Shown here one piece after another: positions 48,349-55,918 of a stretch of 64,000 nucleotides of DNA (positions are counted from its first letter, which is position 1; each line of letters opens with the position of its first letter). The notes under the pieces were generated by a model that had not been told where the DNA came from, did no database searches, and saw nothing but the letters and a program-made list of their open reading frames with translations. Both the position numbers and the translations under genes were made by a program. This DNA is from Actinoplanes sp. NBRC 103695 (GTDB lineage Bacteria > Actinomycetota > Actinomycetes > Mycobacteriales > Micromonosporaceae), in NCBI RefSeq assembly GCF_030269485.1, contig NZ_BSTL01000020.1, forward strand, positions 118,549 to 182,548. Direction: 5' to 3'.

Positions 48349-48663
48349 TCAGTCGTCGTCGTTCTTGAGGTAGAGCGCCTTCGCGTACTGCGCGGTCGCC
48401 GCCTGGTTGTACATGGCGGCCTGGCTCATGTACCACCCGTTGTCGGACAGCGCCTTCTTCGCCGCCGTCATGCCGGACCAGCGAATATCCGCGTCGACCT
48501 GGGACAGCCCGCGCGCCTTGAACTGCCGCCGCATCTGCGACTTGCCCGCCTGGAACGCGTCCGCGGCCTCCTCGGCCTGCCGCATGCAGGACATGCCCTT
48601 TTCACTGAGCGCCTCCGCCAACGTGTAGGCGGCCTGCTCGGCGGCGTTCTTGAACTTCAGCAA
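48349..48663 (-). CDS. Conserved hypothetical helical protein (104 aa)
   Basis: A 104-residue helical protein (KFKNAAEQAAYTLAEALSEKG ... GWYMSQAAMYNQAATAQYAKALYLKNDDD). The TTG at 48663 is preferred because GGGAGGAG lies ~8 nt upstream; an ATG at 48690 would put that site inside the gene. No family recognised. Confidence 0.68.
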   Translation of the reverse strand: MLKFKNAAEQAAYTLAEALSEKGMSCMRQAEEAADAFQAGKSQMRRQFKARGLSQVDADIRWSGMTAAKKALSDNGWYMSQAAMYNQAATAQYAKALYLKNDDD

Positions 48664-48806
48664 CGTCGCTCCTCCCTGCGATGGCAACATGCTCTCTGAT
48701 TGCCATACGTAACCGGAGTCCTGGACGACGGGCCTGCGCTCAGGGTGCGGAAAAGGGCAAACTCAGCGCGTTCTCAGTGAATGTTCAGTTACTCAGGGTG
48801 GGCTTT

Positions 48807-48944
48807 AGATCAAGATCAAGGGCTGGATGTCGTAGCGGGGCGGGTGGTGCTGACCGTCGCTCACGCCGAGGCCGGGCCCACTCGGCCTGGCCGCTGGCGC
48901 GTCCAGAACGGCCGAGCGCACCCTTCATTCTGCGTAAGTGGTCA
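48807..48944 (-). repeat. Dispersed repeat, copy 2 (inverted)
   Basis: The reverse-complement partner of 47045-47182, ending 3 bp past the kinase-like gene's stop codon. Arms read CTCGGCC (48881-48887) and GGCCGAG (48910-48916): an A-T pair in copy 1 is a G-C pair here, a compensatory change. Confidence 0.85.
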
Positions 48945-48947
48945 CTC

Positions 48948-50432
48948 TCAGAACTTCTTCGGTCCGGGCTCAGGGCGGCGGGGTTCATGAGGCGCGGCGC
49001 GCGGCGGCGTGGCCGGGGAACGCAGAGCCGGACGCGGTGGCGGGCCCTTGATCCGATCCTCCGATGAGTCCGGTTCCGGGTATTCGGTGATGGCGTCTTC
49101 AGTGATGGCGTCTTCAACGGCGGGTTCGGTCGCGGCGTGTTCGGCCACGGACGTCTGCGCCGCGCAGACCGTGCCGTCGACATCGAAGACGCGCGGCAGG
49201 GCGGTGACCTCGTGGAAGCTCGCCTCGAAGCCGCTGCTCAGAGCGCCACCCGTGCCGCTCAGCCGCAGCGAGTTTCCGTCCTGGGTCCAGCCTTCGCTCC
49301 AGCCCTTCACCAGCCGCTGGCCATCGGGAAGGTCGAACGAGAGGGACCAGCGCCGGGCCGGCCCGGTCAGGGCGATCAGAACGGTGGCGGAGAACCGGCC
49401 GTCGACGGCGTCGCGGATCGCATAGGCGACCGTGCAGGTCGCCGCCGCTGCCGCGGGTGGTGCTGCGGCCGGTGGCGCCACCGCCGCGGATGTCACCGCG
49501 GGCGGCGGGACCATGCGGACCACGCACCAACTCACGCCGACCAGGGCGCCGACCGCCGCGGCCACGCCGGCGACCAGCACGGGGCCGCGCGGGCGCCGAC
49601 GTATGAACCGTCGCCGCCGGTGTGCCGCGGCCGCGGACGGAGTGATTGCGGCCAGAGCGATTGCGGCCACAGTGGTCGCGGCCGGGCCGGTTGAGGCCGG
49701 AGTGGCTGCGGCTGGGCTGATTGCGGCTGGGCCGGCTGGGCCGGCCGAGGGCAACTGCTGCGGAAGCGCCGCGAACAACCCGGCCGCCGCGGCCAAGGTG
49801 CCGGACGCCTCCGCCGCGGTGGGCCGTGCTCCCGGCTGTTCGGACAGGCAGCGCTCGATCAGGTCGGCAACCCCGGCCGGCAACGCGGCGCCGTCCGGTG
49901 CGGTCAGGATCTGTCGCAGCAGCAGGCCGAAGTCGCGCACGTCGGTGGCCGGGTCACCGTCCGCCGCCGAGATTCCGAAGTCAACCACCTTCACCCGGTC
50001 GGCGGCGACCATCACGTTGCCGGGCTTCACCTTGCGGTGCACGATCCCGCGGGCATGCGCGGCGGCGAGTGCGGCGGCCACCTGCGCGCCGACGGTCACC
50101 GCCGTGCGGTACGGCAGCGCGCCCTCGCCCAGCAGCGCGGCCAGCGACCGCCCGTCGACCAGCTCCGTGACCACGAACGGCAGTCCGGCCTCGGTCTCGC
50201 CGAAGTCGTACACCTCGCCCACATGCCGGAAACGCAACCGCATGGTGGCCCGCGCTTCGCCGCGGATCCGATCCAGCAGCTCCGGCCGATTCGCCGTGTC
50301 CGGCGACAGAACCTTGACGGCCACCGCCCGGCCGAGCAGCTTGTCGTGGGCCCGCCACACCACCGACGAGGTCCCGACGCCGAGCTGATCAAGCAACTGA
50401 TATCGATTCGCAACCCTGGTCATCGCAACCAT
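48948..50432 (-). CDS. Membrane pseudokinase (Ser/Thr kinase-like) with CBM2-like ectodomain
   Basis: A 494-residue Pkn-type receptor. Kinase features kept: G-loop LGVGTSSVVW, Lys40, Glu59 and D151-FG. The catalytic loop reads HRKVKPGN: the HRD aspartate is Lys134 (codon AAG at 50031-50033). The activation segment between DFG and DVRDFG is only ~10 residues and lacks the APE motif. Both point to an inactive kinase. An A/P/T-rich linker and one membrane helix (VLVAGVAAAVGALVGVSWCVV) lead outside to ~100 residues (CTVAYAIRD ... WSLSFDLPDGQ ... FDVDGTVC) that resemble a CBM2 cellulose-binding fold with its Cys pair. The tail is E/P-rich. Confidence 0.82.
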   Translation of the reverse strand: MVAMTRVANRYQLLDQLGVGTSSVVWRAHDKLLGRAVAVKVLSPDTANRPELLDRIRGEARATMRLRFRHVGEVYDFGETEAGLPFVVTELVDGRSLAALLGEGALPYRTAVTVGAQVAAALAAAHARGIVHRKVKPGNVMVAADRVKVVDFGISAADGDPATDVRDFGLLLRQILTAPDGAALPAGVADLIERCLSEQPGARPTAAEASGTLAAAAGLFAALPQQLPSAGPAGPAAISPAAATPASTGPAATTVAAIALAAITPSAAAAHRRRRFIRRRPRGPVLVAGVAAAVGALVGVSWCVVRMVPPPAVTSAAVAPPAAAPPAAAAATCTVAYAIRDAVDGRFSATVLIALTGPARRWSLSFDLPDGQRLVKGWSEGWTQDGNSLRLSGTGGALSSGFEASFHEVTALPRVFDVDGTVCAAQTSVAEHAATEPAVEDAITEDAITEYPEPDSSEDRIKGPPPRPALRSPATPPRAAPHEPRRPEPGPKKF

Positions 50433-50491
50433 TATCGATCCCGTCGCGGCCGTGCCCCGAAATTTCAGGAGTTCTTCAGGAAGCCTTGTAA

Positions 50492-50508
50492 CTGAACGAG
50501 TCGTTCAG
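50492..50508. promoter_or_regulatory. Perfect palindrome upstream of MerR-type gene
   Basis: CTGAACGA-G-TCGTTCAG lies in the gap between the divergent kinase-like and MerR genes. A regulator dyad is likely; which protein binds it is not shown. Confidence 0.45.
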
Positions 50509-50599
50509 CATCGGGGTCAAGGGATCTGGATGGTGTTGCGCCTGCCGTAGCGGCATGTGCTGTGGTGGAGGCACCACGGCACGAAAGGCTCTGTCTGCG

Positions 50600-51487
50600 A
50601 TGTTTCCGTTCATCACGCCTCCCCGCCAGGTCAAGATCGGTGATGCGGCCGCGTTCGCCGGGACCACCCCGCGCGCCATCCGCCACTACCACGAGATCGG
50701 TCTGTTGCCCGAGCCCGAACGAGGCGCGGACGGCCGCCGCTACGGCTACGACGACATGATCCGCATTCTGTGGATCCGCAAGATGGCAGGGGCCGGCATC
50801 AGCCTGGACGACATCCGGGCGGCCTTCGACGAAACCCGGCCCATTGAGGAGATCCTCAGCAGGCTGGAGGAAACCTTGGCGGCGCGGGAGGCCGACATCA
50901 AACGGCAGCGCGCGGCTGTCCAGCGCCTGCAGGCGGTGGGCAGCCCGCTGGGTCTGCTCTCCGAACTGGTCACGGACCGGCTCAGCCACCTACCACCGAG
51001 CGCGCTGCGAGCGTCGGATCTGGAAAGCCTGCTGGTCACCGAACGGATCTTCGGGCCGCTGGGCGCCGCCATCCAGGCCAGTGTGTTCATCCTGCTGGCG
51101 ACGCACCCCCATCTGAGGGCCGAGCAGGACCGTCTCGACGAGGCTGAGGCCGCCCTCGACGACGGCGTCGAGCCCGACGACCCGCGCGTCGAAGAGCTCG
51201 CCGTACTGCGATGCGCCCACCAGGTGGCACTGGATCAGGCCATCGAGGCAGCGGGGCTGGACAGGGCCGAGGAGAACCTCTTCGAGATCTACGACGCCGA
51301 CCTGAAGGGGGAGGAGGACACCCGGATGAGCGTTTTCGAAGCGGCAACCAAGATGCCCTACGGGTTCTCTCCGGCTCGGATCCGCTGCATCGAACTCTCG
51401 GCGCAACTCCTCGCCGAGGTCCCCTCCGGAACAGCTGATCGCCTGTGCCTGGCACCGAATCATGACCCGGCAGCCGGTGACGTCTGA
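50600..51487 (+). CDS. MerR-family transcriptional regulator
   Basis: A 295-residue MerR regulator: VKIGDAAAFAGTTPRAIRHYHEIGLLPEPERGADGRRYGYDDMIRILWIRKMAGAGISLDDIRAAF, then a coiled-coil dimer helix (LSRLEETLAAREADIKRQRAAVQRL). The large C-terminal part is a helical effector domain of unknown ligand. The ATG at 50600 has AAAGG 12 nt upstream, a little far; the start could lie a few codons away. A perfect dyad lies ~95 bp upstream. Confidence 0.85.
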   Translation: MFPFITPPRQVKIGDAAAFAGTTPRAIRHYHEIGLLPEPERGADGRRYGYDDMIRILWIRKMAGAGISLDDIRAAFDETRPIEEILSRLEETLAAREADIKRQRAAVQRLQAVGSPLGLLSELVTDRLSHLPPSALRASDLESLLVTERIFGPLGAAIQASVFILLATHPHLRAEQDRLDEAEAALDDGVEPDDPRVEELAVLRCAHQVALDQAIEAAGLDRAEENLFEIYDADLKGEEDTRMSVFEAATKMPYGFSPARIRCIELSAQLLAEVPSGTADRLCLAPNHDPAAGDV

Positions 51488-51591
51488 CGCGCAAGACCTG
51501 CCGAACAGGTCGAGAAGGCGGCGAAGCTTGCGAGCCCCAAGGCGGCGCGCACCAAGGCGGCGTTGAGTGATCTGAGCAGGGGCGAGGCTGA

Positions 51592-51632
51592 GGTGGCCAG
51601 GGCGGGGCCGAACCGCCGACCTTCCTATTTTC
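51592..51632. other. att-like remnant: direct repeat of tRNA-Phe 3' half
   Basis: 41 bp matching 54586-54627 in 39 positions (two substitutions, one gap), in the same orientation. It covers the tRNA-Phe sequence from the CCA end to the anticodon loop. This is the pattern left when an element integrates at a tRNA 3' end. Confidence 0.75.
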
Positions 51633-51663
51633 GGGGATTCGCTCGAGCGCGGGCGGCCGGACG

Positions 51664-52257
51664 TTAGCGCCCAGTCGTGAGGGACAACTGCAACGACCGC
51701 ATGAGCAGCGCAGTGACTCCCAAGACCGCGACGAGCCAGCCCAGGTAGTAGACGTGGCCGAAGTTGGTCAAGGGCGAGGTGAACGCGTTGGCGTAAGTGA
51801 AGGTTCGGGCACCCGATGGAATCCCGGTGAGCTCCGATGCGTGCCTGATCAGGTTGACCAGCTGGCTGACGAGGACCAACACTGTGGCGCCGGCCAAGAC
51901 CTTCCACGCGACGTTCAGGAATGACGCGGCCTGGTGGTGCTGCCTGCGAAGGAACAGCACTGAGGCGGCGAGGACGAAGGCCGCGGCGAGGATGGCGATC
52001 GCCCAGGCGGTGTCATACGCCAACGACTTGGTATTGCTGAGGGCCACAAGTTGTTTGCTGATCAGGCCCGCCGCATCCGGGGCACATGCTGAGGCGGTGC
52101 ACTCCTGAATTGTGCGCTGGGATTCGCCGGGCAACGGTGTCAGCTGCGACGTTACGTAGCTGTCTGTCGTGAGCCAGGCGAAGAGCAGGACCGAGACAGC
52201 CGCCCCCGCCCAGGAGCCGACCAGAAGATAGAAGCTGCGCCGGCCTCGGTCAGACAA
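51664..52257 (-). CDS. Four-helix membrane protein in the WXG cluster
   Basis: A ~197-residue protein with about four hydrophobic segments (FYLLVGSWAGAAVSVLLFAWL, WAIAILAAAFVLAASVLFL, WKVLAGATVLVLVSQLV, YYLGWLVAVLGVTALLM). A loop after the first helix has two Cys (IQECTASACAPD). The start is uncertain; TTG 52257 overlaps the upstream stop by 8 nt, suggesting coupling. No family recognised. Confidence 0.62.
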   Translation of the reverse strand: MSDRGRRSFYLLVGSWAGAAVSVLLFAWLTTDSYVTSQLTPLPGESQRTIQECTASACAPDAAGLISKQLVALSNTKSLAYDTAWAIAILAAAFVLAASVLFLRRQHHQAASFLNVAWKVLAGATVLVLVSQLVNLIRHASELTGIPSGARTFTYANAFTSPLTNFGHVYYLGWLVAVLGVTALLMRSLQLSLTTGR

Positions 52258-53014
52258 CGTTGACCGCCTGTGGCCACGTGCCGACCGGCGGACCGGCCAG
52301 CTTTTCGACGTTGTTGACGGACGCTTTCGCGTCACGGGCGCTCTTCAGGACCTCGACGAGCCGGGATGCCATGTTCATGGTGTCGTCGAGTGCCTTGGTG
52401 ACCAGACCGCCGACGATCTTCGCGAGCTGGTCGATGGCCCAGGGAATGCCGATCACGGTGGTGGCGGTCGCCGCGGCCGAGATCAGGCCGCCGGCGATCT
52501 CCGACACGTACGAGCCCAGGGATCTGGCGTAGTCGACATTCGCCTTGGCGATCGTGAACAGCCAGGTGCTGATGAAGTCGGCCTTGGCAGCCATGTCCGA
52601 TGTCGCAGCCTGCTGGAACGGCAGCTTGGCGCCGTACGTCTCCGCGGCCGCGCCCTTCCAGTACACGAGTCTGTCGCCTTTGACGGCGATCTGGCCGGCC
52701 ACACCCGTGGCGGGTTTCTGCACTCGCTCCAACCATTCGAAGCTGGTGATGATCAACGAAACGATCGGCGTTGAGTGCTCGACCATGTGCTGCGCCTTGC
52801 CGACCAGCTCGACGAGCTTGGTGCGGAACTCGTCCAGCTTCTCCTTGGCCCAGAGAAGCACTGCGCCGCCGGCGAGAAGACCCCAGTCGTGGACCTTCTC
52901 GACGATCGAGTTGAAGGACTCGACGATCTGGCCGATGCCCGTGCGCGCCTGCTCGATGGCTCGGCGGAACTCGGCTGTCATCGCGTCCGGGCTGAGCCCT
53001 GCGTCGGGTGGCAT
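52250..53014 (-). CDS. WXG-like helical secretion substrate (254 aa)
   Basis: A mainly helical protein without signal peptide (AIEQARTGIGQIVESFNSIVEKVHDWGLLAGGAVLLWAKEKL...). The centre VYWKGAAAETYG resembles the W-x-G turn of type VII secretion targets, and long amphipathic helices follow. It sits directly after a WXG100-type gene. Hydrophobic runs (GLISAAATATTVIGIPWAI) could be membrane-active. Assignment as a secreted effector or partner is inference. ATG with GGAGAG nearby. Confidence 0.68.
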   Translation of the reverse strand: MPPDAGLSPDAMTAEFRRAIEQARTGIGQIVESFNSIVEKVHDWGLLAGGAVLLWAKEKLDEFRTKLVELVGKAQHMVEHSTPIVSLIITSFEWLERVQKPATGVAGQIAVKGDRLVYWKGAAAETYGAKLPFQQAATSDMAAKADFISTWLFTIAKANVDYARSLGSYVSEIAGGLISAAATATTVIGIPWAIDQLAKIVGGLVTKALDDTMNMASRLVEVLKSARDAKASVNNVEKLAGPPVGTWPQAVNVV

Positions 53015-53025
53015 CTCTCTCCGCC

Positions 53026-53346
53026 TCAGAGGTCTCCGTAGATTTTCGTCAAGGTCTCGGCGGACACCTCATCGCTGCCGTCGTACTCATCTGCCGCCCG
53101 GTTGAGGGCCTCGCCGATCTGTTCGAACTCGCTGGAACCCTCGCCGCAGCGTTCCCGTACGAACTCCTGGAAGTCTCGGTAGATCGGTGCCGGCGCGACC
53201 GTGATCTGGTCTCCGCACCAAAATGCGCTGTCGTCCAGGGACAGTCCGCCGATGTTGTCGGCGACCGTGTGCATCTCGTTCGAGAGGGAGAACCACTTCT
53301 TGCCCTCGTCCCGCAGCGCATCGGTGACGACCTCGGTCTTGTCCAC
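53026..53346 (-). CDS. WXG100-family type VII secretion target
   Basis: A 106-residue protein with two helices joined by a W-C-G turn (DDSAFWCGDQI), the WXG100/EsxA-type layout. It carries no signal peptide, as expected for ESX substrates. GTG 53346 follows the YbaB-like stop by 4 bp. The usual ESX membrane ATPase genes are not in the window. Confidence 0.75.
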   Translation of the reverse strand: MDKTEVVTDALRDEGKKWFSLSNEMHTVADNIGGLSLDDSAFWCGDQITVAPAPIYRDFQEFVRERCGEGSSEFEQIGEALNRAADEYDGSDEVSAETLTKIYGDL

Positions 53347-53350
53347 GCGA

Positions 53351-53965
53351 CTACTCCCAGACCTTCGACGTCGGCGCAACCGGCGCTCGGAATGCTGCCA
53401 ACGCGTCGGCCGCGATCCGGTTGGGGGACTCGTTCAGAGCCACTCGAGCGTCGATGAGTACCTCTGTCACGGTGAAGCCCTCGACAACCAGGCGAACCAG
53501 GCCGGCTGGGCCGGCTACAAGACGCCCTGAGACCTCACCGCCCTGCAGCATTTCCGCGTTTCGGGCGAGACGCTCATCGGTCTCGTCCAGCTCGCGGCGG
53601 ACGGCGTCGAACCAAGCCGCGTCGTCGGCGTAGACGGTCTCAAGAGGGAGCGGCAGCTCCGGCGAGGCAGACCACTCGTCGGCGATCGGTTGGAGCGTCG
53701 CCACGGCAGCGTCGAAGGCAGCCCGGTAGGCGGCGAGGAGGGCTTGCCGTAGACCGTCCGGAGTGAGGGCATCTCGCCAGTACGCGCTGATTTCTACCGC
53801 TGAGGGGACGCCGCGACGATCGAATCGCACCACGACCATGCGGCTGGCGTCACGGCCCTCCGGATCGCCAGGCGGAAGTGGAGCAGTTGGGGCGTTCCTA
53901 GCCTTCGCCCTCAGCTCCTCGTACGAACCGAGGACTTCGACTGGCTTCAAGCCGAAATCGCTCAT
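53351..53965 (-). CDS. YbaB/EbfC-like protein of the WXG cluster
   Basis: A 204-residue protein. The C-terminal half (LDETDERLARNAEMLQGGEVSGRLVAGPAGLVRLVVEGFTVTEVLIDARVALNES) is a YbaB/EbfC-type domain; such proteins often lie beside WXG100 genes in actinobacteria (EspL-like). ATG start. First gene of a four-gene minus-strand cluster with tight spacing. Confidence 0.75.
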   Translation of the reverse strand: MSDFGLKPVEVLGSYEELRAKARNAPTAPLPPGDPEGRDASRMVVVRFDRRGVPSAVEISAYWRDALTPDGLRQALLAAYRAAFDAAVATLQPIADEWSASPELPLPLETVYADDAAWFDAVRRELDETDERLARNAEMLQGGEVSGRLVAGPAGLVRLVVEGFTVTEVLIDARVALNESPNRIAADALAAFRAPVAPTSKVWE

Positions 53966-54035
53966 CTCACCCCCGCGGTCAGATGAATCATCCTATCGAT
54001 GAGGGGTGATTCGACGAAACCGTCGTTCAGCCGAC

Positions 54036-54299
54036 TCAGGATTGCCGGCGCTGCATCACCGCGCAGGCGTGCCCACCGCTGCTGAACTCGCTGACGTTGA
54101 CCAGCTGCCACCCGTAGGGAAGCAGCATCTCGGCGGCGGCCAGGACCAGGCTGACGTGGTTCATTCCAAGCTGCCCATCCTGTACGACACCGAGCAGTTG
54201 GTGGGGGTAGCTGTTCAGATCGGCGCGCCCCTCGAACAGCGCGCCCGCTGTCACGATGCGGGACCGAGCGATCATTTCTGCCGTCTCCAGGTTCGCCAT
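54036..54299 (-). CDS. Conserved hypothetical protein (87 aa)
   Basis: A small soluble protein (MANLETAEMIARSRIVTAGALFEGRADLNSYPHQLLGVVQDGQLGMNHVSL...). Similar small proteins occur in Actinoplanes near WXG genes, from memory. Function unknown. ATG start with AGGG upstream. It lies 70 bp before the YbaB-like gene. Confidence 0.65.
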   Translation of the reverse strand: MANLETAEMIARSRIVTAGALFEGRADLNSYPHQLLGVVQDGQLGMNHVSLVLAAAEMLLPYGWQLVNVSEFSSGGHACAVMQRRQS

Positions 54300-54392
54300 G
54301 CGAGCACCCTAGAGAGGCCGCTCTCGGCGCTGGCCGGGAGCCGATGAAACGGCTAAGGCGGAGAGGCGCACCGGTGTGACCAGTAGCACTCA

Positions 54393-54446
54393 TGCGTCTC
54401 TGCGTGCGGCTGCGTCTCTGCGTGCGGCTGCGTCTCTGCGTGCGGC
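54393..54446. repeat. 18-bp tandem repeat, 3 units
   Basis: Three perfect copies of TGCGTCTCTGCGTGCGGC (54393-54410, -54428, -54446) between the 87-residue gene and tRNA-Phe. It lies at the island end. Confidence 0.85.
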
Positions 54447-54584
54447 GAACGTGCAACTCCCCGACGGTGACCACGAGGCAGAAGGGGTCACCAGCGGTCA
54501 TCGGCGCGGCGGCGGAGGAAGCCTCAACGAGAAAACCCACCGCACGTTTCCGCAGGTGGGTGATGTCCTCGGCCAGGTTCGGCG

Positions 54585-54661
54585 TGGTGGCCAGGGGCGG
54601 GGTCGAACCGCCGACCTTCCGATTTTCAGTCGGACGCTCGTACCAACTGAGCTACCTGGCC
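54585..54661 (-). tRNA. tRNA-Phe (GAA)
   Basis: Reads GGCCAGGTAGCTCAGTTGG... on the minus strand. Acceptor, D, anticodon and T arms are all present; the anticodon loop CTGAAAA gives GAA. CCA is encoded (54585-54587). Its 3' half is duplicated at 51592. Confidence 0.96.
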
Positions 54662-54672
54662 GTGATGGTGCT

Positions 54673-54749
54673 TGGCGGTCCTGACGGGACTTGAACCCGC
54701 GACCTCCGCCTTGACAGGGCGGCGAGCACTCCAACTGCTCCACAGGACC
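54673..54749 (-). tRNA. tRNA-Asp (GTC)
   Basis: Minus strand, acceptor GGTCCTG/CAGGACC, anticodon loop CTGTCAA giving GTC. CCA is encoded (54673-54675). It lies between tRNA-Glu and tRNA-Phe. Confidence 0.96.
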
Positions 54750-54774
54750 TTGCTATTCAATTACCGTGTTGCCG

Positions 54775-54847
54775 TACCCCCAACGGGATTCGAACCCGTG
54801 CTACCGCCTTGAAAGGGCGGCGTCCTGGGCCACTAGACGATGAGGGC
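54775..54847 (-). tRNA. tRNA-Glu (TTC)
   Basis: Minus strand, starts GCCCTCATCGTCTAGTGG, anticodon loop CTTTCAA giving TTC. CCA is not encoded (CGG follows). The Glu-Asp-Phe order is common in actinobacteria. Confidence 0.96.
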
Positions 54848-54982
54848 AACTCCGCCATCATTGCATACCCGCAATGGCGCCGGTGGTTTGCCCCAACCGA
54901 GCCCCCCGCTTGAGGCTTGGAAAGCATACGTGATCCCCTGGCCCGCCTCCAAACCGGTATCCGACAACGCTCTGACCTGCCG

Positions 54983-55918
54983 CTATTCGGTGGCTGCGGC
55001 GGTTACCACCTCGACGGCCTCGGTCAGGCCGCCCAGCAGGAGGACGTCGTCGGGGAGGGTCTGGTTGGTCCAGCCGGGGCCGGCGGCGGCCACCAGGTAC
55101 GGGCGGTTCGGGCCGGTCACGAGGCGGCTCAGCTGGGCGGGGTCGGAGGTTGCGGGGGTCTGCGACCAGATCACGACCGCAGCGGGGCCGATGCGTTCGA
55201 CGGCGCCGGCGAGGGCTTCGGGGGGTACGCGGGCGCCGAGCATGCGGCTGGGGACACCGGCTTCCGCCAGGGCCGCGGCCAGGGCCTCCAGGGGGAGGGT
55301 GTGCTGTTCCTCGTCCGCGGCGGTCAGGAGGATGCGCGGGTTGGCGCCGACGGGCGGGCGGGGCACGGCGCTCAGGCATTCGGTGACGACGCGGGAGAGC
55401 AGGTGTTCGACCTCGATGTACTTGAGGGTTGCCGCGTAGCGCTCGCCGATACCGAAGAGCACCGGCATGATCACTTCGTCCCAGGCCCGGATGACGCCGC
55501 GCCGGGCGATGGTCATCTCGAGGATGTCGCGCTGGGCGGGGGCGTCCAGGCGGATGGCGGCGCGGGCCAGGCCGCGGGCGGTCGCTCCGGAGCGGCCCAC
55601 GCCGATGGCGTGGCCGCCGCCGTCGCGGGACGGCTCGGTGGGTGGCGCGGTGGTCCAGGCAGGGTCGGCCGGTGCGCCGTTCTCGATGGGTACGGGCATG
55701 CGCTTCGCCCAAGCGGCCGCCTCGGCCGGCGGTACCCCTTGTGCGGTGAGCCGCCGCATCACCTGCAGCCGGTCCATGTCCTCGGCGGTGTACCGCCGGT
55801 GTTGCCCGGGGGTGTGGCGACTCGGGCCCAGCCCGTATCGCTGGTGCCACGTGCGCAATGTCGTGACAGCCACGCCCAGTCGCCGCGCGACCGCCCCAGC
55901 CGTCAGGGCGTCATCCAT
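54983..55918 (-). CDS. MerR-family CarH/LitR-like regulator, probable B12 photoreceptor
   Basis: A 311-residue regulator. N-terminal MerR helix-turn-helix: LTAGAVARRLGVAVTTLRTWHQRYGLGPSRHTPGQHRRYTAEDM. The C-terminal part matches the B12-binding four-helix and Rossmann modules of CarH/LitR: Y161-x9-E171-H172 at the W-x9-E-H position, and E204-Q-H206 as possible lower axial ligand. The cap Trp is Tyr here. The gene follows idi with 8-nt overlap in the carotenoid operon, and crt genes are classic CarH/LitR targets. Light-dependent control is likely but inferred. Confidence 0.82.
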   Translation of the reverse strand: MDDALTAGAVARRLGVAVTTLRTWHQRYGLGPSRHTPGQHRRYTAEDMDRLQVMRRLTAQGVPPAEAAAWAKRMPVPIENGAPADPAWTTAPPTEPSRDGGGHAIGVGRSGATARGLARAAIRLDAPAQRDILEMTIARRGVIRAWDEVIMPVLFGIGERYAATLKYIEVEHLLSRVVTECLSAVPRPPVGANPRILLTAADEEQHTLPLEALAAALAEAGVPSRMLGARVPPEALAGAVERIGPAAVVIWSQTPATSDPAQLSRLVTGPNRPYLVAAAGPGWTNQTLPDDVLLLGGLTEAVEVVTAAATE

